Shown: in pieces, positions 25,618-35,304 of the stretch
How the letters are laid out: the number at the start of each line of letters is the position of its first letter
Position numbering within the stretch: position 1 is the first letter of the stretch
From: Mycobacterium neglectum
GTDB lineage: Bacteria > Actinomycetota > Actinomycetes > Mycobacteriales > Mycobacteriaceae
Assembly (NCBI RefSeq): GCF_002591975.1
Contig: NZ_NVQE01000018.1
Coordinates: 1-64,000 of the forward strand
Direction: 5' to 3'
DNA length: 64,000 nucleotides
Position numbers and translations under genes: made by a program
The notes under the pieces: model-generated
Seen by the model: the letters and a program-made list of their open reading frames with translations, nothing else
What the model was told of the DNA's origin: nothing
Database searches by the model: none

Positions 25618-26717
25618 CGCTCACCAATGATCAGTGGTCGAACAATCTGACCGCTGAGGACGACGATGGGTTCGGCTATCCGCAGGCACCAGCTTTTGAC
25701 CTGCCGCCGGGAGCCGAAAGCACGTACACCGCCCTCGATGAGGATGAGGACGGCTACGACGACATCGGCGGCGATCCCGACGACGATGCTGGCGACGACG
25801 CGCCTGCCGAGCAAGGGTTCGGGGATTGCCGCGACCCGGAGGATGGGGAAGCGGGCCCCGGCGATGACGACGTGTCCGACTACGACGACTATCCGGTCGA
25901 CGGGCAAGCCCTCACCGGGCCGGTTGACGATGGCCAGGACGGCGCGGCGGAACCGCGCCGGGCACGGCGGTTCGACGGCAAGGTTGCCATGGGCTTCGCC
26001 GGCGCCGGGCTGGTGGCCGTGTTGGTGGCAATCGTCGGAGCAGTCGCTGTGTACGGCTCGGATGAGTCCAAGCCGACAGGCACTCCGAACGGGGCCGACG
26101 CCGTGGCGCTGCCACCGCCGCGCCCGGCAGCGCCAGCCCCGGCCGCCTCTCCCACCCTGGACCGCCCGATTTCCTACACCGCCGATGCGATGGGTTCCTG
26201 CGCGGAAGGCTCGACCTCGGCGCAGACCATGGCGGGCACTGACCCTCACGCGGCGTTCGTGTGTGTGCGCGGCGGCGGCGACGGCCAGTTCATTGACATC
26301 GAGTTGCCCGGCACTCACCTGATCACCGCCATTTCGGGCGAGTTCGGCTGGGTGGGGACCGATGCGAGCGGAACGAAGCCGTGGTCGCAGTATCGGGTGG
26401 TCACCACCGTGCAGTACACGTTCAACGACACCGACGGCACGCTGGTGACCCAGGAAACCAAGAACGTCCACGGCGAGGCGGTGCAGCCGATCAAACGCGT
26501 GCTGGCATCCAAGATCCGCATGCTGGTCCGGGAGACCTCCCGTCCGCCGGCGCAGCCCGAGGGCGGGGCGAGCGCCACGAATAAGCCGAGTGGCCCTTTG
26601 GGTCTGGAGCTTCCGCAATTGCCCGGGGTGCTCGGTGGTGGGCAACAGAACAGCGATCCGGTCGACGCGGCTTTTGCGATCAAGAGTTTGAAGATCATCG
26701 GCCACAAGCCGGTGTAA
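25614..26717 (+). CDS. Single-pass T4SS-associated protein with extracytoplasmic beta domain
   Basis: A 367-residue protein. Residues 1-120 are strongly acidic and disordered (runs of Asp/Glu). A membrane helix spans about 127-147 (GFAGAGLVAVLVAIVGAVAV), then a Pro/Ala linker, then a folded domain (about 180-305). That domain contains FIDIELPGTHLITAI, VTTVQYTFND and RMLVRETSRPP. The strand-rich pattern resembles galactose-binding or discoidin-like sandwiches. It lies directly before the TcpC-like gene, so it probably belongs to the trans-envelope channel. The functional assignment is inferred from position. Confidence 0.65.
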   Translation: MTLTNDQWSNNLTAEDDDGFGYPQAPAFDLPPGAESTYTALDEDEDGYDDIGGDPDDDAGDDAPAEQGFGDCRDPEDGEAGPGDDDVSDYDDYPVDGQALTGPVDDGQDGAAEPRRARRFDGKVAMGFAGAGLVAVLVAIVGAVAVYGSDESKPTGTPNGADAVALPPPRPAAPAPAASPTLDRPISYTADAMGSCAEGSTSAQTMAGTDPHAAFVCVRGGGDGQFIDIELPGTHLITAISGEFGWVGTDASGTKPWSQYRVVTTVQYTFNDTDGTLVTQETKNVHGEAVQPIKRVLASKIRMLVRETSRPPAQPEGGASATNKPSGPLGLELPQLPGVLGGGQQNSDPVDAAFAIKSLKIIGHKPV

Positions 26718-26743
26718 CGGCGAGGGACTGACGGGACTGACCC

Positions 26744-27691
26744 ATGGCGATGAGTCGTATCTGGCAACAACGAATCAGCGGCACCCAGGGTGCGCTGGTG
26801 AAGTTCGGAACGCCTGCAATCTTGATTCTGGCCGCACTGGCGGGGATAAACGTGGTGTGGCAGTTCCTGTTTGCCACACCACCGGACCTTAGCGAGCCGT
26901 CGCGGGCGGTGGTTAACCGCTCGGCGGTGGTCGGTGCGTTCGCTCAGGATTTCGTCGCGGTGTGGTTGGAGGCCAACACCCAGGACGCCGCCAGTTTGAC
27001 TCAGTTCATCAGCGCCGATCCGGCAACGCTGGAGCTTCCCTCAACTCCGGCGGTGGTGATCAACACCCCCACCATCGTGGCGGTGTCCCTGGAGGGCGTC
27101 GCCGGGCAGGACGCCGACGCCGAAGTCTATTCCGTGGTGGTAGGGGTGACCCAGCGACCCTACGAATCGGCCGCACCGCATCGCGCGCTGTACCGCGTCC
27201 CGGTCCTGTGGTCACGCTTCGGTCCCCGCGCGGCCAGCTTTCCGGCGCGTATCGGCGGGCCCGGCGCAGGCGCGGACCTCCCACTGAGCTACCCGAGCAC
27301 CCTCAGTGAGTCCGATGCGGCCTACAGCACCGCGACCGGGTTCTTGAAGGCGTATCTGACGACAGCTGGCGGGGTGGAGCAATACGTGACCACTGACTCG
27401 ATGATTGCCGGGCTGGGCAATGCATACGAAAGCATTGCGGTGCACGGGGTTACCGCGCTTGGGTTTCCCCCCTCGGTGCCCGCAGACGGCGAGCTGGCCC
27501 GCGTGTTGGTCCGTGTGACGGCAGTGAACTCTCAGTTCGCCCCCTCGCCGCTGGTCTACCCCTTGACGCTTCGTGGGGTTGGCGGTCGCTGGCTTGTGGC
27601 CGCGATCGATAAGGCGCCAGCGGTATCTACCGACGACAGTCTCGTACCGGCCGCGGTGGCCACCGACTGGAGTTCAGCAACACCGAACTGA
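26744..27691 (+). CDS. TcpC/VirB8-like conjugation channel protein
   Basis: A 315-residue bitopic protein with a cytoplasmic leader, one membrane helix at about 24-44 (PAILILAALAGINVVWQFLF) and a large extracytoplasmic part. Two NTF2-like halves are suggested by VGAFAQDFVAVWLEAN (about 65-80) and ATGFLKAYLTTAGGVEQYV (about 198-216), the signature helices of TcpC. TcpC bridges membrane and cell wall in Gram-positive T4SSs. An alternative start is ATG 26750. The neighbours (small two-TM protein, VirB4, VirB6-like) support the call. Confidence 0.8.
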   Translation: MAMSRIWQQRISGTQGALVKFGTPAILILAALAGINVVWQFLFATPPDLSEPSRAVVNRSAVVGAFAQDFVAVWLEANTQDAASLTQFISADPATLELPSTPAVVINTPTIVAVSLEGVAGQDADAEVYSVVVGVTQRPYESAAPHRALYRVPVLWSRFGPRAASFPARIGGPGAGADLPLSYPSTLSESDAAYSTATGFLKAYLTTAGGVEQYVTTDSMIAGLGNAYESIAVHGVTALGFPPSVPADGELARVLVRVTAVNSQFAPSPLVYPLTLRGVGGRWLVAAIDKAPAVSTDDSLVPAAVATDWSSATPN

Positions 27692-27737
27692 CCGGCACGT
27701 CCATCCAGCGGCCGTGCCACAAGGAAAGGGAACAGAA

Positions 27738-28010
27738 ATGATTGAAACCACCTTGGCCGCAGGGGATTTGTTCACCGCAATCCCGTCACTGTGGGAATCG
27801 GCTCAGATACCGCTGGCGATCATCGCCATCGCGGTTGGTGGCGTCGCCGGTGCGTTCGCGTTGGTGCGCGGGTTCGGCGCGGCGATGGGCAAGGTGCTCG
27901 GCGGGGTCGCCGTCGCGGCGATCATCCTCGGCGCGGTCGGCTTGGCCGTCTCAGTGAAGGGCACGGTGGACAAGCACGGGGGCGGCATCACCACCGGACA
28001 GTTCGGCTAG
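27738..28010 (+). CDS. Small two-helix membrane protein, VirB2/VirB3-position
   Basis: A 90-residue protein behind AAGGAAAGGG. Two hydrophobic helices (about 23-44 and 52-70) are joined by a short FGAAMGKV loop. The tail is Gly-rich and charged. Size, topology and position immediately before virB4 match the VirB2/PrgL or VirB3-like components of T4SSs, but sequence alone does not decide which. Confidence 0.62.
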   Translation: MIETTLAAGDLFTAIPSLWESAQIPLAIIAIAVGGVAGAFALVRGFGAAMGKVLGGVAVAAIILGAVGLAVSVKGTVDKHGGGITTGQFG

Positions 28011-28076
28011 GTCACTTCGCGTAGCTACCGCGCGGGTGGAACAGCACGGTTCACGACAGTCAGTGAGGAATATGTG

Positions 28077-30914
28077 ATGGGTGAGAACACTTTTCGCGGA
28101 CAAACGGCGCGGGTTTACGCCGATGTGCGCGACTTCCCCATCTATGTCTCCCACATTGACGACAACACCCGCCTGTGGTTCGCACCGTGGCGCATCTGGG
28201 ACGGCGCCACCTTCCTGATCGGTATCACCACCACAGTCTGGGCCACCCGCAAGTGGCTTGATTCCGGGCATGCGGTCGCCATCGCGCTGTTCGGTGTGGC
28301 GCTGACCGCAGCGCTGACGGTGGCAGCCCGGCAGGTCCCCGTGTCGCGGCCCAGCCCGCTGTATCGCATCGGCTGGCTGCTGGGTGGGCTGTTCCACACC
28401 CAACGCAAGGCCGGTATCAACGGTGACGGCGAGGCCGCACTGTCGCCGCCCAAAGAGGTGATCGGGAATCTGAGTTTCACCTCCGGGGGTGTCTACGCGG
28501 AGTTCATCGTCGACGGGCAGCCCGGCGGGATGATGCCCTACGCGCTCAAGGACGCCGTTGCGATGCGTCACCGCCCTCTGGTGCGCCAACTTCCCTCTGG
28601 GCTACTGCTGTGGGGCTGCTGCGTGCGCCTCGACCACCGGCGGCTGTTGCGGTGGATGCTCTCGGGCTACGCCAATGAGCCTGCGTGGGTGCAGGAAGTC
28701 CGGGACTGGGAAGACTTCTTGGCGATCGAGCCCTTCTACGAGCAGGTGTTCGGCATACGAGTTCCGGTGGACTCCGGTCAGGCCGGCCGAACCGGGGTGG
28801 GTGGGCTGGCCAAGGCCGCCACCGTGGTCGCCGGTCGTGACCCCGATGACCCGAGATCGCTTGCGGGTTACCAGGAAATGTCGGCCTCGATCCTGTCGAA
28901 GATTCCCGCTGAGTTCAACGCGCGACCGGCCACGCCGCGACAGATCCACTGGTGGTATAGGCGGCGCTTGGCGATGGGTGCAGTCGATGATCCGTTTCCG
29001 CACGGTTCCGGGGGGCCCGAACGGCTTACCGAGGTGGACTTCGCGGCCGTGGTGCCTGCACATTTCGATTGCGGTGACCAGCAGACCCGGAGACGACATC
29101 GCCTGTGGTGGCGGCGGGTGGTGCCGTCGCTGGCCGCGGTGCTGGTGATCCGAGGCACCCAGGATCGGGTGAGTTTCCAAAGCACGTTGGCCGTGGCGCA
29201 GATGCCGCGCGGCGGATTGGCCTACCCGCGCGCGGAGTATCTGCTGTCGCTCTACGACGTCGACGCACCTGCCGACATCGACATCGACTGGGTGCAGCAC
29301 ATTTCAACGCGCCCGGCCGAGCAGGCGCTGATCCGGATCGACCGCGCTCAGCGCAATCTCGATGATCAGGCATTTCAGCGGGCTGGGCGACGGTCCAGCG
29401 ACAGTGACCTGATTGAGCGCTATTCCTCGGCCGAGGAGTACAACGCCAAGCTGAGGGCGTCGAAACTGGAACGGGAGGTGGAGGCCACCACCGTCGTGTC
29501 GGTCGGAGCCCATTCACGGGCCCAGCTCGACGGGGCCTGCCAGCAGTTGCAAACGCACTTCGCAGAAGACCTCGACACCACCTTGAGCAGGCCGCGCGGC
29601 AGCGCCCAACTCGGGCTGTGGCAGACCGGGCTGGCAGGCAGTGAAGAACGCAGCCCCCGAAGCCAGTTCAGCCAGCCCACGACCACCACAGAGTGGGCAC
29701 GCTTTTCGCCGCTGGTGTCAAGCAAGCTCGGTCACGACACCGGGATTCTGTTCGCCCGCAATTTGTCCACCCGGCGGCCGACACCTGTCCTGATTGAACC
29801 CGAAGGTGCGGGCAGGCGGCGACAGGCGCCCGGGATGCTGTTCTACGGGCCTCCCGGTGGCGGCAAGTCCCAGGGTGCTAAGCGGGTGGTGGACGGACTG
29901 ATCGCCCGGGGCAATCAGTGCAGCATCCTTGACCCCGGCTCCAATCGGGAGTGGGTGCCCGCGCTGGCGCATTTGGGGGACCGGGTGGCCGTGCTTGATC
30001 CCACACGCGGGCAGATTTCGGTCGACGGGCTGCGGATCTTTCGCCGTGAGATCGCGGTGGAACGCACGCTCGATCATCTGTTGCCCATGATGGGTGTCGA
30101 GCCCGACGCCGAAATTGCCCGGCAGCTACGGTTTTTGCTGCGCCCTGATCAGCGGGTGGCCGAGAGCATGGGCGGCCTGGTGCGCTACCTCAACGGCTTG
30201 CAGGGCAGCGCTCAGAAGGAGTATGCGGAGCTGGCCGCGCGCCTGGATATGTGGGCGAATATCGACTATCTGCGGGCGATGTTCGATGAGTCGCTGCCGA
30301 CGCCGCCGATCGCTGAGAAGGACGCGGTGATCTGGCTGACCGGTGATCTGGAGCTGCCGACGACTTCGCAGACTGAGGATCTGCACCTCTACAAGCGTCA
30401 GACCGCGCGCGCGAGAGCGGGATTGGCGATCTACGGGATGATCGCGGCGCTGACACGGGAGAGCTACACCGGGCCGAACCGGCGGCCGGGCAAGTTTGGT
30501 TGGTTCGTTGCGGAGGAGGCCCGTGCCTACTTCGCCTCCCCGGTGGGTCGAGAGGACGCTACCGAACTGATCACCCAGGGCCGCAAGCAGCGCTATGGGC
30601 TGATCGGTATTGCGCAGCATGTCGAGTATTTCGACGGGATTCCCACCAAGGATTTGCCGACGCGGGTGATCACGCCGTTCAAGGCTTCGGCCCGAGACGA
30701 AGCCACCGAAGAGTTCAAACGTATCGGGATTGACCCCGATGAGTACCCCGAGGTGCTGAACCTGCGGACGGTCGAGGGGCACGGCTACGCCTACATGATT
30801 GATGATGCGGGGCGCACCGGCCTGGTGGACATGCTGAAACCCGTCCAGCCCGAACTCGTCCGAGCCTTTGATACCCGCGGTCTTGAGGACGAAGCGCTGG
30901 AGTCGGTGCGGTGA
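28077..30914 (+). CDS. virB4: VirB4-like conjugation ATPase
   Basis: A 945-residue T4SS motor. ATG 28077 is 7 bases after GTGAGGA. Two hydrophobic helices lie near residues 45-85, an SCO6880/VirB4-type N-terminal domain fills about 100-560, and the RecA-like ATPase domain follows. Walker A is GPPGGGKS at about 591-598. Walker B is GWFVAEEARAYF near 812, with Ala-Glu-Glu instead of the common Asp-Glu, as in actinobacterial homologues. TQGRKQRYGLIGIAQH is the conserved downstream motif. It powers channel assembly or transfer and is coupled to the next gene (TGATG). Confidence 0.9.
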   Translation: MGENTFRGQTARVYADVRDFPIYVSHIDDNTRLWFAPWRIWDGATFLIGITTTVWATRKWLDSGHAVAIALFGVALTAALTVAARQVPVSRPSPLYRIGWLLGGLFHTQRKAGINGDGEAALSPPKEVIGNLSFTSGGVYAEFIVDGQPGGMMPYALKDAVAMRHRPLVRQLPSGLLLWGCCVRLDHRRLLRWMLSGYANEPAWVQEVRDWEDFLAIEPFYEQVFGIRVPVDSGQAGRTGVGGLAKAATVVAGRDPDDPRSLAGYQEMSASILSKIPAEFNARPATPRQIHWWYRRRLAMGAVDDPFPHGSGGPERLTEVDFAAVVPAHFDCGDQQTRRRHRLWWRRVVPSLAAVLVIRGTQDRVSFQSTLAVAQMPRGGLAYPRAEYLLSLYDVDAPADIDIDWVQHISTRPAEQALIRIDRAQRNLDDQAFQRAGRRSSDSDLIERYSSAEEYNAKLRASKLEREVEATTVVSVGAHSRAQLDGACQQLQTHFAEDLDTTLSRPRGSAQLGLWQTGLAGSEERSPRSQFSQPTTTTEWARFSPLVSSKLGHDTGILFARNLSTRRPTPVLIEPEGAGRRRQAPGMLFYGPPGGGKSQGAKRVVDGLIARGNQCSILDPGSNREWVPALAHLGDRVAVLDPTRGQISVDGLRIFRREIAVERTLDHLLPMMGVEPDAEIARQLRFLLRPDQRVAESMGGLVRYLNGLQGSAQKEYAELAARLDMWANIDYLRAMFDESLPTPPIAEKDAVIWLTGDLELPTTSQTEDLHLYKRQTARARAGLAIYGMIAALTRESYTGPNRRPGKFGWFVAEEARAYFASPVGREDATELITQGRKQRYGLIGIAQHVEYFDGIPTKDLPTRVITPFKASARDEATEEFKRIGIDPDEYPEVLNLRTVEGHGYAYMIDDAGRTGLVDMLKPVQPELVRAFDTRGLEDEALESVR

Positions 30915-33043
30915 TGTCCACCTATTCGGCCTGGCTGTACGCGCACCCACGACTTCGGCGGGCGTGGGTGATTGCTCAACTGCTGTGGGCGGGCTGGATG
31001 ATGGCCTTGCTGACCGCGCCGCATGCGGTGGCTGCCGGGTTCGCCGGCGCACTCAACTGGCCCAGCCCGATCGTGGACACCTACGGCCAGCCGGTGGGCA
31101 CCTACTTCATCAGTACGGTGTCGATGCTCGACGCGATCCGCACCCAAGGCAGCGACGTCAGCATTATCGATCCGGGATCGTGGATTCCCGCGTTGACGGA
31201 CCGATTCGAAATCGCCATGACCTACAGCCAATTGGCCGTTGTCCTCGGCTGGTTCTGCGGGTTCTTGGTGATGGTGGGCGCCGTCGGGATCTGGTTCATC
31301 AAGATCGCACTGGGCTCGGCGTGGCTGGGCTGGCTGGCGGCTCTGGCGGGGCCGGTACTGGTCGCGATCAACAACATTCTTGGTGAATATCAGATCATTC
31401 CACTGGCGCTGGTCATCTGCGTGTTCATCGGCGGCATCATCGCGCTGACAAAGGGCTTTGGGCGCGGCGCTGGGGTGATGTGCAGCGGCTTCCTGGTGAT
31501 CTTGCTGATCGGCTTCTTCCTCAATGACCCGGTGAAGGAACTCGGTGACAATGGCTTGCTCGCCGCCGGTCGGGCGATCGGGTTCGAGCTTTCGCTGGGG
31601 ATCGCGAACAACGGCAGCTTCGACCCGTCCGGAAACGCCGAGAGCCAGGTCGAGCTCCTCTCGCAGTGGATGGCTACCACGCTGATTCGCCACCCCATTC
31701 AGATCGCCAACTTCGGCAGTGTGATCGACGACATTGGGGGGTGCGCGCAAGCCTGGAATGCCGCGCTCAACGCGTCCACCGTGCTGACTCCCGTAACCCA
31801 GGCGATGGCACCGGCGGGCAGCCACAACGGGCCGGTGGAAGCTATGCGGTCCTGCGGCGCCAACGACGCATACGCCCATGCCCATTTCCTCAGCGGCGAG
31901 ACGATCGGGCTGATGTTCTTCATCAACTGCGTCGTGCTGGTCGTGCTGATGCTGCTGTGCTACATCGGCTGCGAAGTCATCCGGATCGGATTCAAGGCGT
32001 TTTGGAACGTGCTCGTGCTGGTGCCGGCCGCGGCAGTGGCTGTCGCGCCCGGTCCGCAGCGCGAGTTCGCCAAGCGCACCGCCATCAAGCTGATCGTGCA
32101 CGCCCTGGAAATGCTGTTCGCGACAGCGGCGTTCGGGATTGTTCTCGTGCTGATGTCACGAGTGTCCACCGGAAGCCTTGAAGGATTCGAGGTTCAGCAT
32201 CCGATCGCGATCTTGCTGCTCATGCTGCTGTTCGCCGGCGGGGCAGTGTTCGGGTTCAGGGCGCTGATGCGGGGCTTCGGTGATCGCGGGCTGCCCGGCC
32301 CGGGCGCGGTGCTGCGCAAGACTGCTGCCGTCGGGGCCGGTCCGATGAGCTTCTACCCGGCGATGCGGGACATGAGTCGCTCGATGCGCCGCGATATCAA
32401 CGCCGACGGCGTGGGCTTGCCGAGTTCAGGCAAGCCCAGCGATGAAGGGACTCGCGCCCCCACGGCCAAAGGCCGCAAGCCGCATCCCAACCCCGGTGGT
32501 ATTCCGTCGGATAACGGCACCGCGCCACGCACACCACCGACTGCCCAGCCCACGCCGCCCAGCCCCGCACCGGCGACGGGTACCCACGCAAGCTCCTCAG
32601 CGGCCACCGGCGCGGCGGCGCGCGGCGCGGCCGGTGGTGGGGCGGCCGGCGGTGGGGCGGCAGCCAGCGGCGCGGCGGCCGGTGGCGCGGCAGCAGGCGG
32701 TGGCACAGCAGCAGCCGCCGCGGCGGCCGGCCCGGCCGCACCCGTGGTCGCAGGGGCCGTGGTCGCGTCGAAGATGGCCGAAAAGCAGCAAGCCAAGAGC
32801 CGCGACTCCGGCCCGTCCGCCAGCAACACCGCGACGGCGCCCAAGGGCGCCCCTCCAGCACCAGGACGTCCAGGGGCTGCCCCAACCAACAGACCACAAG
32901 CACCGCCCACACGCGGGCCCGCGGGGCAGCCTTCTGAGCCCCGGACATCGACTGGGACATCACCGGCATCAAACCCGACCACCCCGGACGGGGCGTCTCC
33001 GGGGCGCAAGCCGCAGCCGCCGCAGGACGGGAGGACATCATGA
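30914..33043 (+). CDS. VirB6/TrbL-like polytopic T4SS protein
   Basis: A 709-residue protein. Its ATG 30914 shares a base with the virB4 stop. A cleavable-looking N-terminal helix is followed by a periplasmic loop and about seven membrane helices (about 102-160, 164-205, 332-385, 400-450). The last about 230 residues are a Pro/Ala/Gly/Thr-rich, positively charged tail with long Ala-Gly runs (near 575-620), which invite replication slippage. VirB6-like proteins form the inner-membrane pore for DNA. Its stop overlaps the next gene. Confidence 0.78.
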   Translation: MSTYSAWLYAHPRLRRAWVIAQLLWAGWMMALLTAPHAVAAGFAGALNWPSPIVDTYGQPVGTYFISTVSMLDAIRTQGSDVSIIDPGSWIPALTDRFEIAMTYSQLAVVLGWFCGFLVMVGAVGIWFIKIALGSAWLGWLAALAGPVLVAINNILGEYQIIPLALVICVFIGGIIALTKGFGRGAGVMCSGFLVILLIGFFLNDPVKELGDNGLLAAGRAIGFELSLGIANNGSFDPSGNAESQVELLSQWMATTLIRHPIQIANFGSVIDDIGGCAQAWNAALNASTVLTPVTQAMAPAGSHNGPVEAMRSCGANDAYAHAHFLSGETIGLMFFINCVVLVVLMLLCYIGCEVIRIGFKAFWNVLVLVPAAAVAVAPGPQREFAKRTAIKLIVHALEMLFATAAFGIVLVLMSRVSTGSLEGFEVQHPIAILLLMLLFAGGAVFGFRALMRGFGDRGLPGPGAVLRKTAAVGAGPMSFYPAMRDMSRSMRRDINADGVGLPSSGKPSDEGTRAPTAKGRKPHPNPGGIPSDNGTAPRTPPTAQPTPPSPAPATGTHASSSAATGAAARGAAGGGAAGGGAAASGAAAGGAAAGGGTAAAAAAAGPAAPVVAGAVVASKMAEKQQAKSRDSGPSASNTATAPKGAPPAPGRPGAAPTNRPQAPPTRGPAGQPSEPRTSTGTSPASNPTTPDGASPGRKPQPPQDGRTS

Positions 33044-33729
33044 CTGCGACGTACGCCCACCGAAACACCGAACTGAACACGGCTGGCCGGGCCTATTGGG
33101 CCATGTCACGAATGATCAATCACGGGTGGTCGGTTCGCGGGTTCGGCCTCGACTTCGGTGGCTGGGTGCGCCTTCGCACTCCGACGGGAGTGGACCTGCC
33201 CGTCGCCGCCGATCCGATCGATAACACCCCATCGACGCTGGGGCGCAGGCCAGCGGAATCCGATGCACCGCTGCTGACACTGCACGCCTGCCGACTGCTC
33301 GGCCAGTGCGCCGCCGAGGGGCGCCAGGAGGTGCAGTCGGCCAGCATGATGATCGCGGCGCTTCTGCGCCTGCGGGTGCCCGCGGGGCGTGCCCATTCCG
33401 CTGATGCCCAATGCGCGTGGTACCTGCCCCATCAACACGAAGTGCAGCCCCCGGCATCGGTGCGCCGTGCCTACTGGGCGGCAACCACACTGACCGATGA
33501 CTACGGGTGGCGCATCACTCGTGTCGATGAGCGAGGGTTCGTTGCGGTCGGCCCCTACGACACCGAGGAAGTCCCGTATCACAGCGGCACGGCCGTTGAC
33601 TCGACCACCTCAGCGCTGCTCGCGCGACAGCTACCGATGGTGGCCGCCGACGGCGGTACCGGGGAGCTGGAGCGGCTGATCCTGGAGCACCAGCGGGCTC
33701 GCCAGGGCAAGGTGGGGGCGCGGACATGA
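33040..33729 (+). CDS. Hypothetical protein with an internal duplication
   Basis: A 229-residue protein that overlaps its neighbours at both ends (ATGA). Two halves look duplicated: RAYWAMSRMINHGWSVRGFG (about 10-29) resembles RAYWAATTLTDDYGWRITRV (about 144-163), each followed by short beta strands (GGWVRLRTP and RGFVAVGPY). A helical segment rich in Leu/Ala (about 75-120) separates them. No signal peptide or membrane helix is seen, so it is probably cytosolic. The function is unknown. Confidence 0.65.
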   Translation: MTATYAHRNTELNTAGRAYWAMSRMINHGWSVRGFGLDFGGWVRLRTPTGVDLPVAADPIDNTPSTLGRRPAESDAPLLTLHACRLLGQCAAEGRQEVQSASMMIAALLRLRVPAGRAHSADAQCAWYLPHQHEVQPPASVRRAYWAATTLTDDYGWRITRVDERGFVAVGPYDTEEVPYHSGTAVDSTTSALLARQLPMVAADGGTGELERLILEHQRARQGKVGART

Positions 33730-34541
33730 GCAGCCCAACTCTGCCCAGCGACGTGGCCCGCCGCAGTCTGGCCCGCGAACACGGACTCCTCACAGCACCA
33801 CGCATCGGCGCACGGGCAGCGCACGGCGGTCCGGCCCGATCGCGCGGTAGTGCTCTGCACCCGGTGCCGTGCGCCTCCGAGGCCCCCGACGCGCATCGCT
33901 GGGCGGGCCTAGTCGAGTATGCGGTGCGTCTGGCAGGCAGGCTTGACGACCTCGCGCAGGTCCGTCATGTTCTCGCCACCGTTGAATGCGACTGTGCGCC
34001 TGGCGCTTCCGGCTGCGTCCGTCATGTGCTGCACGACATCCTGCACACCAGCGACCCCTGCTCGGATACCGGGCTGGCGATGGGTTTAACCGTGCGCCGC
34101 CCGTGGGCATCGCTACTGCTGGTGTCGAGCCAGATCGGTGGGAAGAACGTAGAGAACCGCACCGATTCGACCGACTATCGAGGTCCGGTGCTCATCTACG
34201 GCGGTACCCGCATCGACCAGGCCGGCATCGAGCTCGGTCAGCGTCTCGGCATGAGGGAGATGAGCTTTCATTGCGACCAGCAGGGCTGGCTGGGCGCGTC
34301 GGTGCTGGTCGACGTACACCGCGCCCAGGGGTGCTGTGCGCCGTGGGGAACGACACCGTTTAACCCTGGACAACCCAAGTATCACTGGGTGTTCGAATCT
34401 CCCGCGCGGCTGGCCGCCCGGCCATGGCACGACAACGCGAAGGGTTTTGACAGGCTTCGGCCAGTGTCCTGGTCGGCGCTGGTCAGTCGTAAAGCCGCAC
34501 GGCACGCCAGGCTGCAAGGAGATACCGGTGCATCCAGGTGA
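33726..34541 (+). CDS. ASCH-domain protein
   Basis: A 271-residue protein. The first 110 residues hold a Cys-rich segment (ECDCAPGASGCVRHVLHDIL) like the tail found in other mycobacterial phage/plasmid proteins. From about residue 118 there is an ASCH domain: MGLTVRRPWASLLL, KNVENRTDSTDYRGPVLIYGG and YHWVFESPARL are the classical motifs of this PUA-like fold. ASCH proteins are proposed to bind or process RNA or modified nucleotides; some are nucleases or amidohydrolases. The target here is unknown. It overlaps the next gene by 14 bases. Confidence 0.8.
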   Translation: MSSPTLPSDVARRSLAREHGLLTAPRIGARAAHGGPARSRGSALHPVPCASEAPDAHRWAGLVEYAVRLAGRLDDLAQVRHVLATVECDCAPGASGCVRHVLHDILHTSDPCSDTGLAMGLTVRRPWASLLLVSSQIGGKNVENRTDSTDYRGPVLIYGGTRIDQAGIELGQRLGMREMSFHCDQQGWLGASVLVDVHRAQGCCAPWGTTPFNPGQPKYHWVFESPARLAARPWHDNAKGFDRLRPVSWSALVSRKAARHARLQGDTGASR

Positions 34542-35304
34542 CGATGGCGATCAGGGGTGCTGGCAGCAGTGGCGCACCGACCGCGAGCGAGAAGAACAGC
34601 GCCGATTGGCGCAGCAAAAACGTGACCGAAAGATCCGCAACAAGCTCAGTCGCGTGGTGGCGGTCCTTGATGAGCTGATCGCCCCCGGTGACCGGCAGCC
34701 ACGCTGCCTCGATGAGGTCGCAGAGTTCTACGGAGTGAGTCAGCATCGCCTCGCGACCGTGCTCGAAAAGTATCGCGAGGAGTTCAGCCGGGATGGTTGG
34801 CGGCCGCAGAGCCATCGTCATGACGGCCATGACCTCTGGACCGACCGTGCCGTTGTACGTGCGGGGTTGCTGCTGGAAAAGTCCACTGTGGCAGCTCATC
34901 TGCGACATCTGCTCGGGGTGGGCGAGATCCCGCTGGTGTACTCCCAGGGTGACAGCCGTGTCGCCGAGTGCCGACAGCTCTACAGCAAGGCGCTCACTGT
35001 CGTTGCCGACGTCCATGGTGATTCCAGCCCCGATGAACTGTGGCGGGCAATGCAGGGGGCCGATCGGTACGACCTGATGGCGATGGTGGTGGCCCTGGCG
35101 GCACTGACGCCCTACGACCGTCCCAGCTTGGGGCAGTGGCTACGGGAAATCAGTGCGGTCACTACCAAGGACGGCAGTATCGCCCGGGGCCTGGCCCTGC
35201 TGATCCCTCAGCGCCAGACCGTGGACGCGCGCAAGCTCAAAGAGTCCGGGTCCGCACGGTCGGACCGGTTGCGGCCGGATGACGAAGGTGCGGTGTGCCA
35301 ATGA
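34528..35304 (+). CDS. Hypothetical protein with possible helix-turn-helix
   Basis: A 258-residue protein. GTG 34528 is chosen because AAGGAG lies 6 bases upstream; a frame reading further upstream runs deep into the ASCH gene. The first 40 residues are a highly charged, probably coiled helix (REREEQRRLAQQKRDRKIRN). LDEVAEFYGVSQHRLATVLEK (about 55-75, the last part of a helix-turn-helix) suggests DNA binding. The C-terminal half is helical. It overlaps the methylase-like gene by 4 bases (ATGA). No named family was recognised. Confidence 0.65.
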   Translation: MHPGDDGDQGCWQQWRTDREREEQRRLAQQKRDRKIRNKLSRVVAVLDELIAPGDRQPRCLDEVAEFYGVSQHRLATVLEKYREEFSRDGWRPQSHRHDGHDLWTDRAVVRAGLLLEKSTVAAHLRHLLGVGEIPLVYSQGDSRVAECRQLYSKALTVVADVHGDSSPDELWRAMQGADRYDLMAMVVALAALTPYDRPSLGQWLREISAVTTKDGSIARGLALLIPQRQTVDARKLKESGSARSDRLRPDDEGAVCQ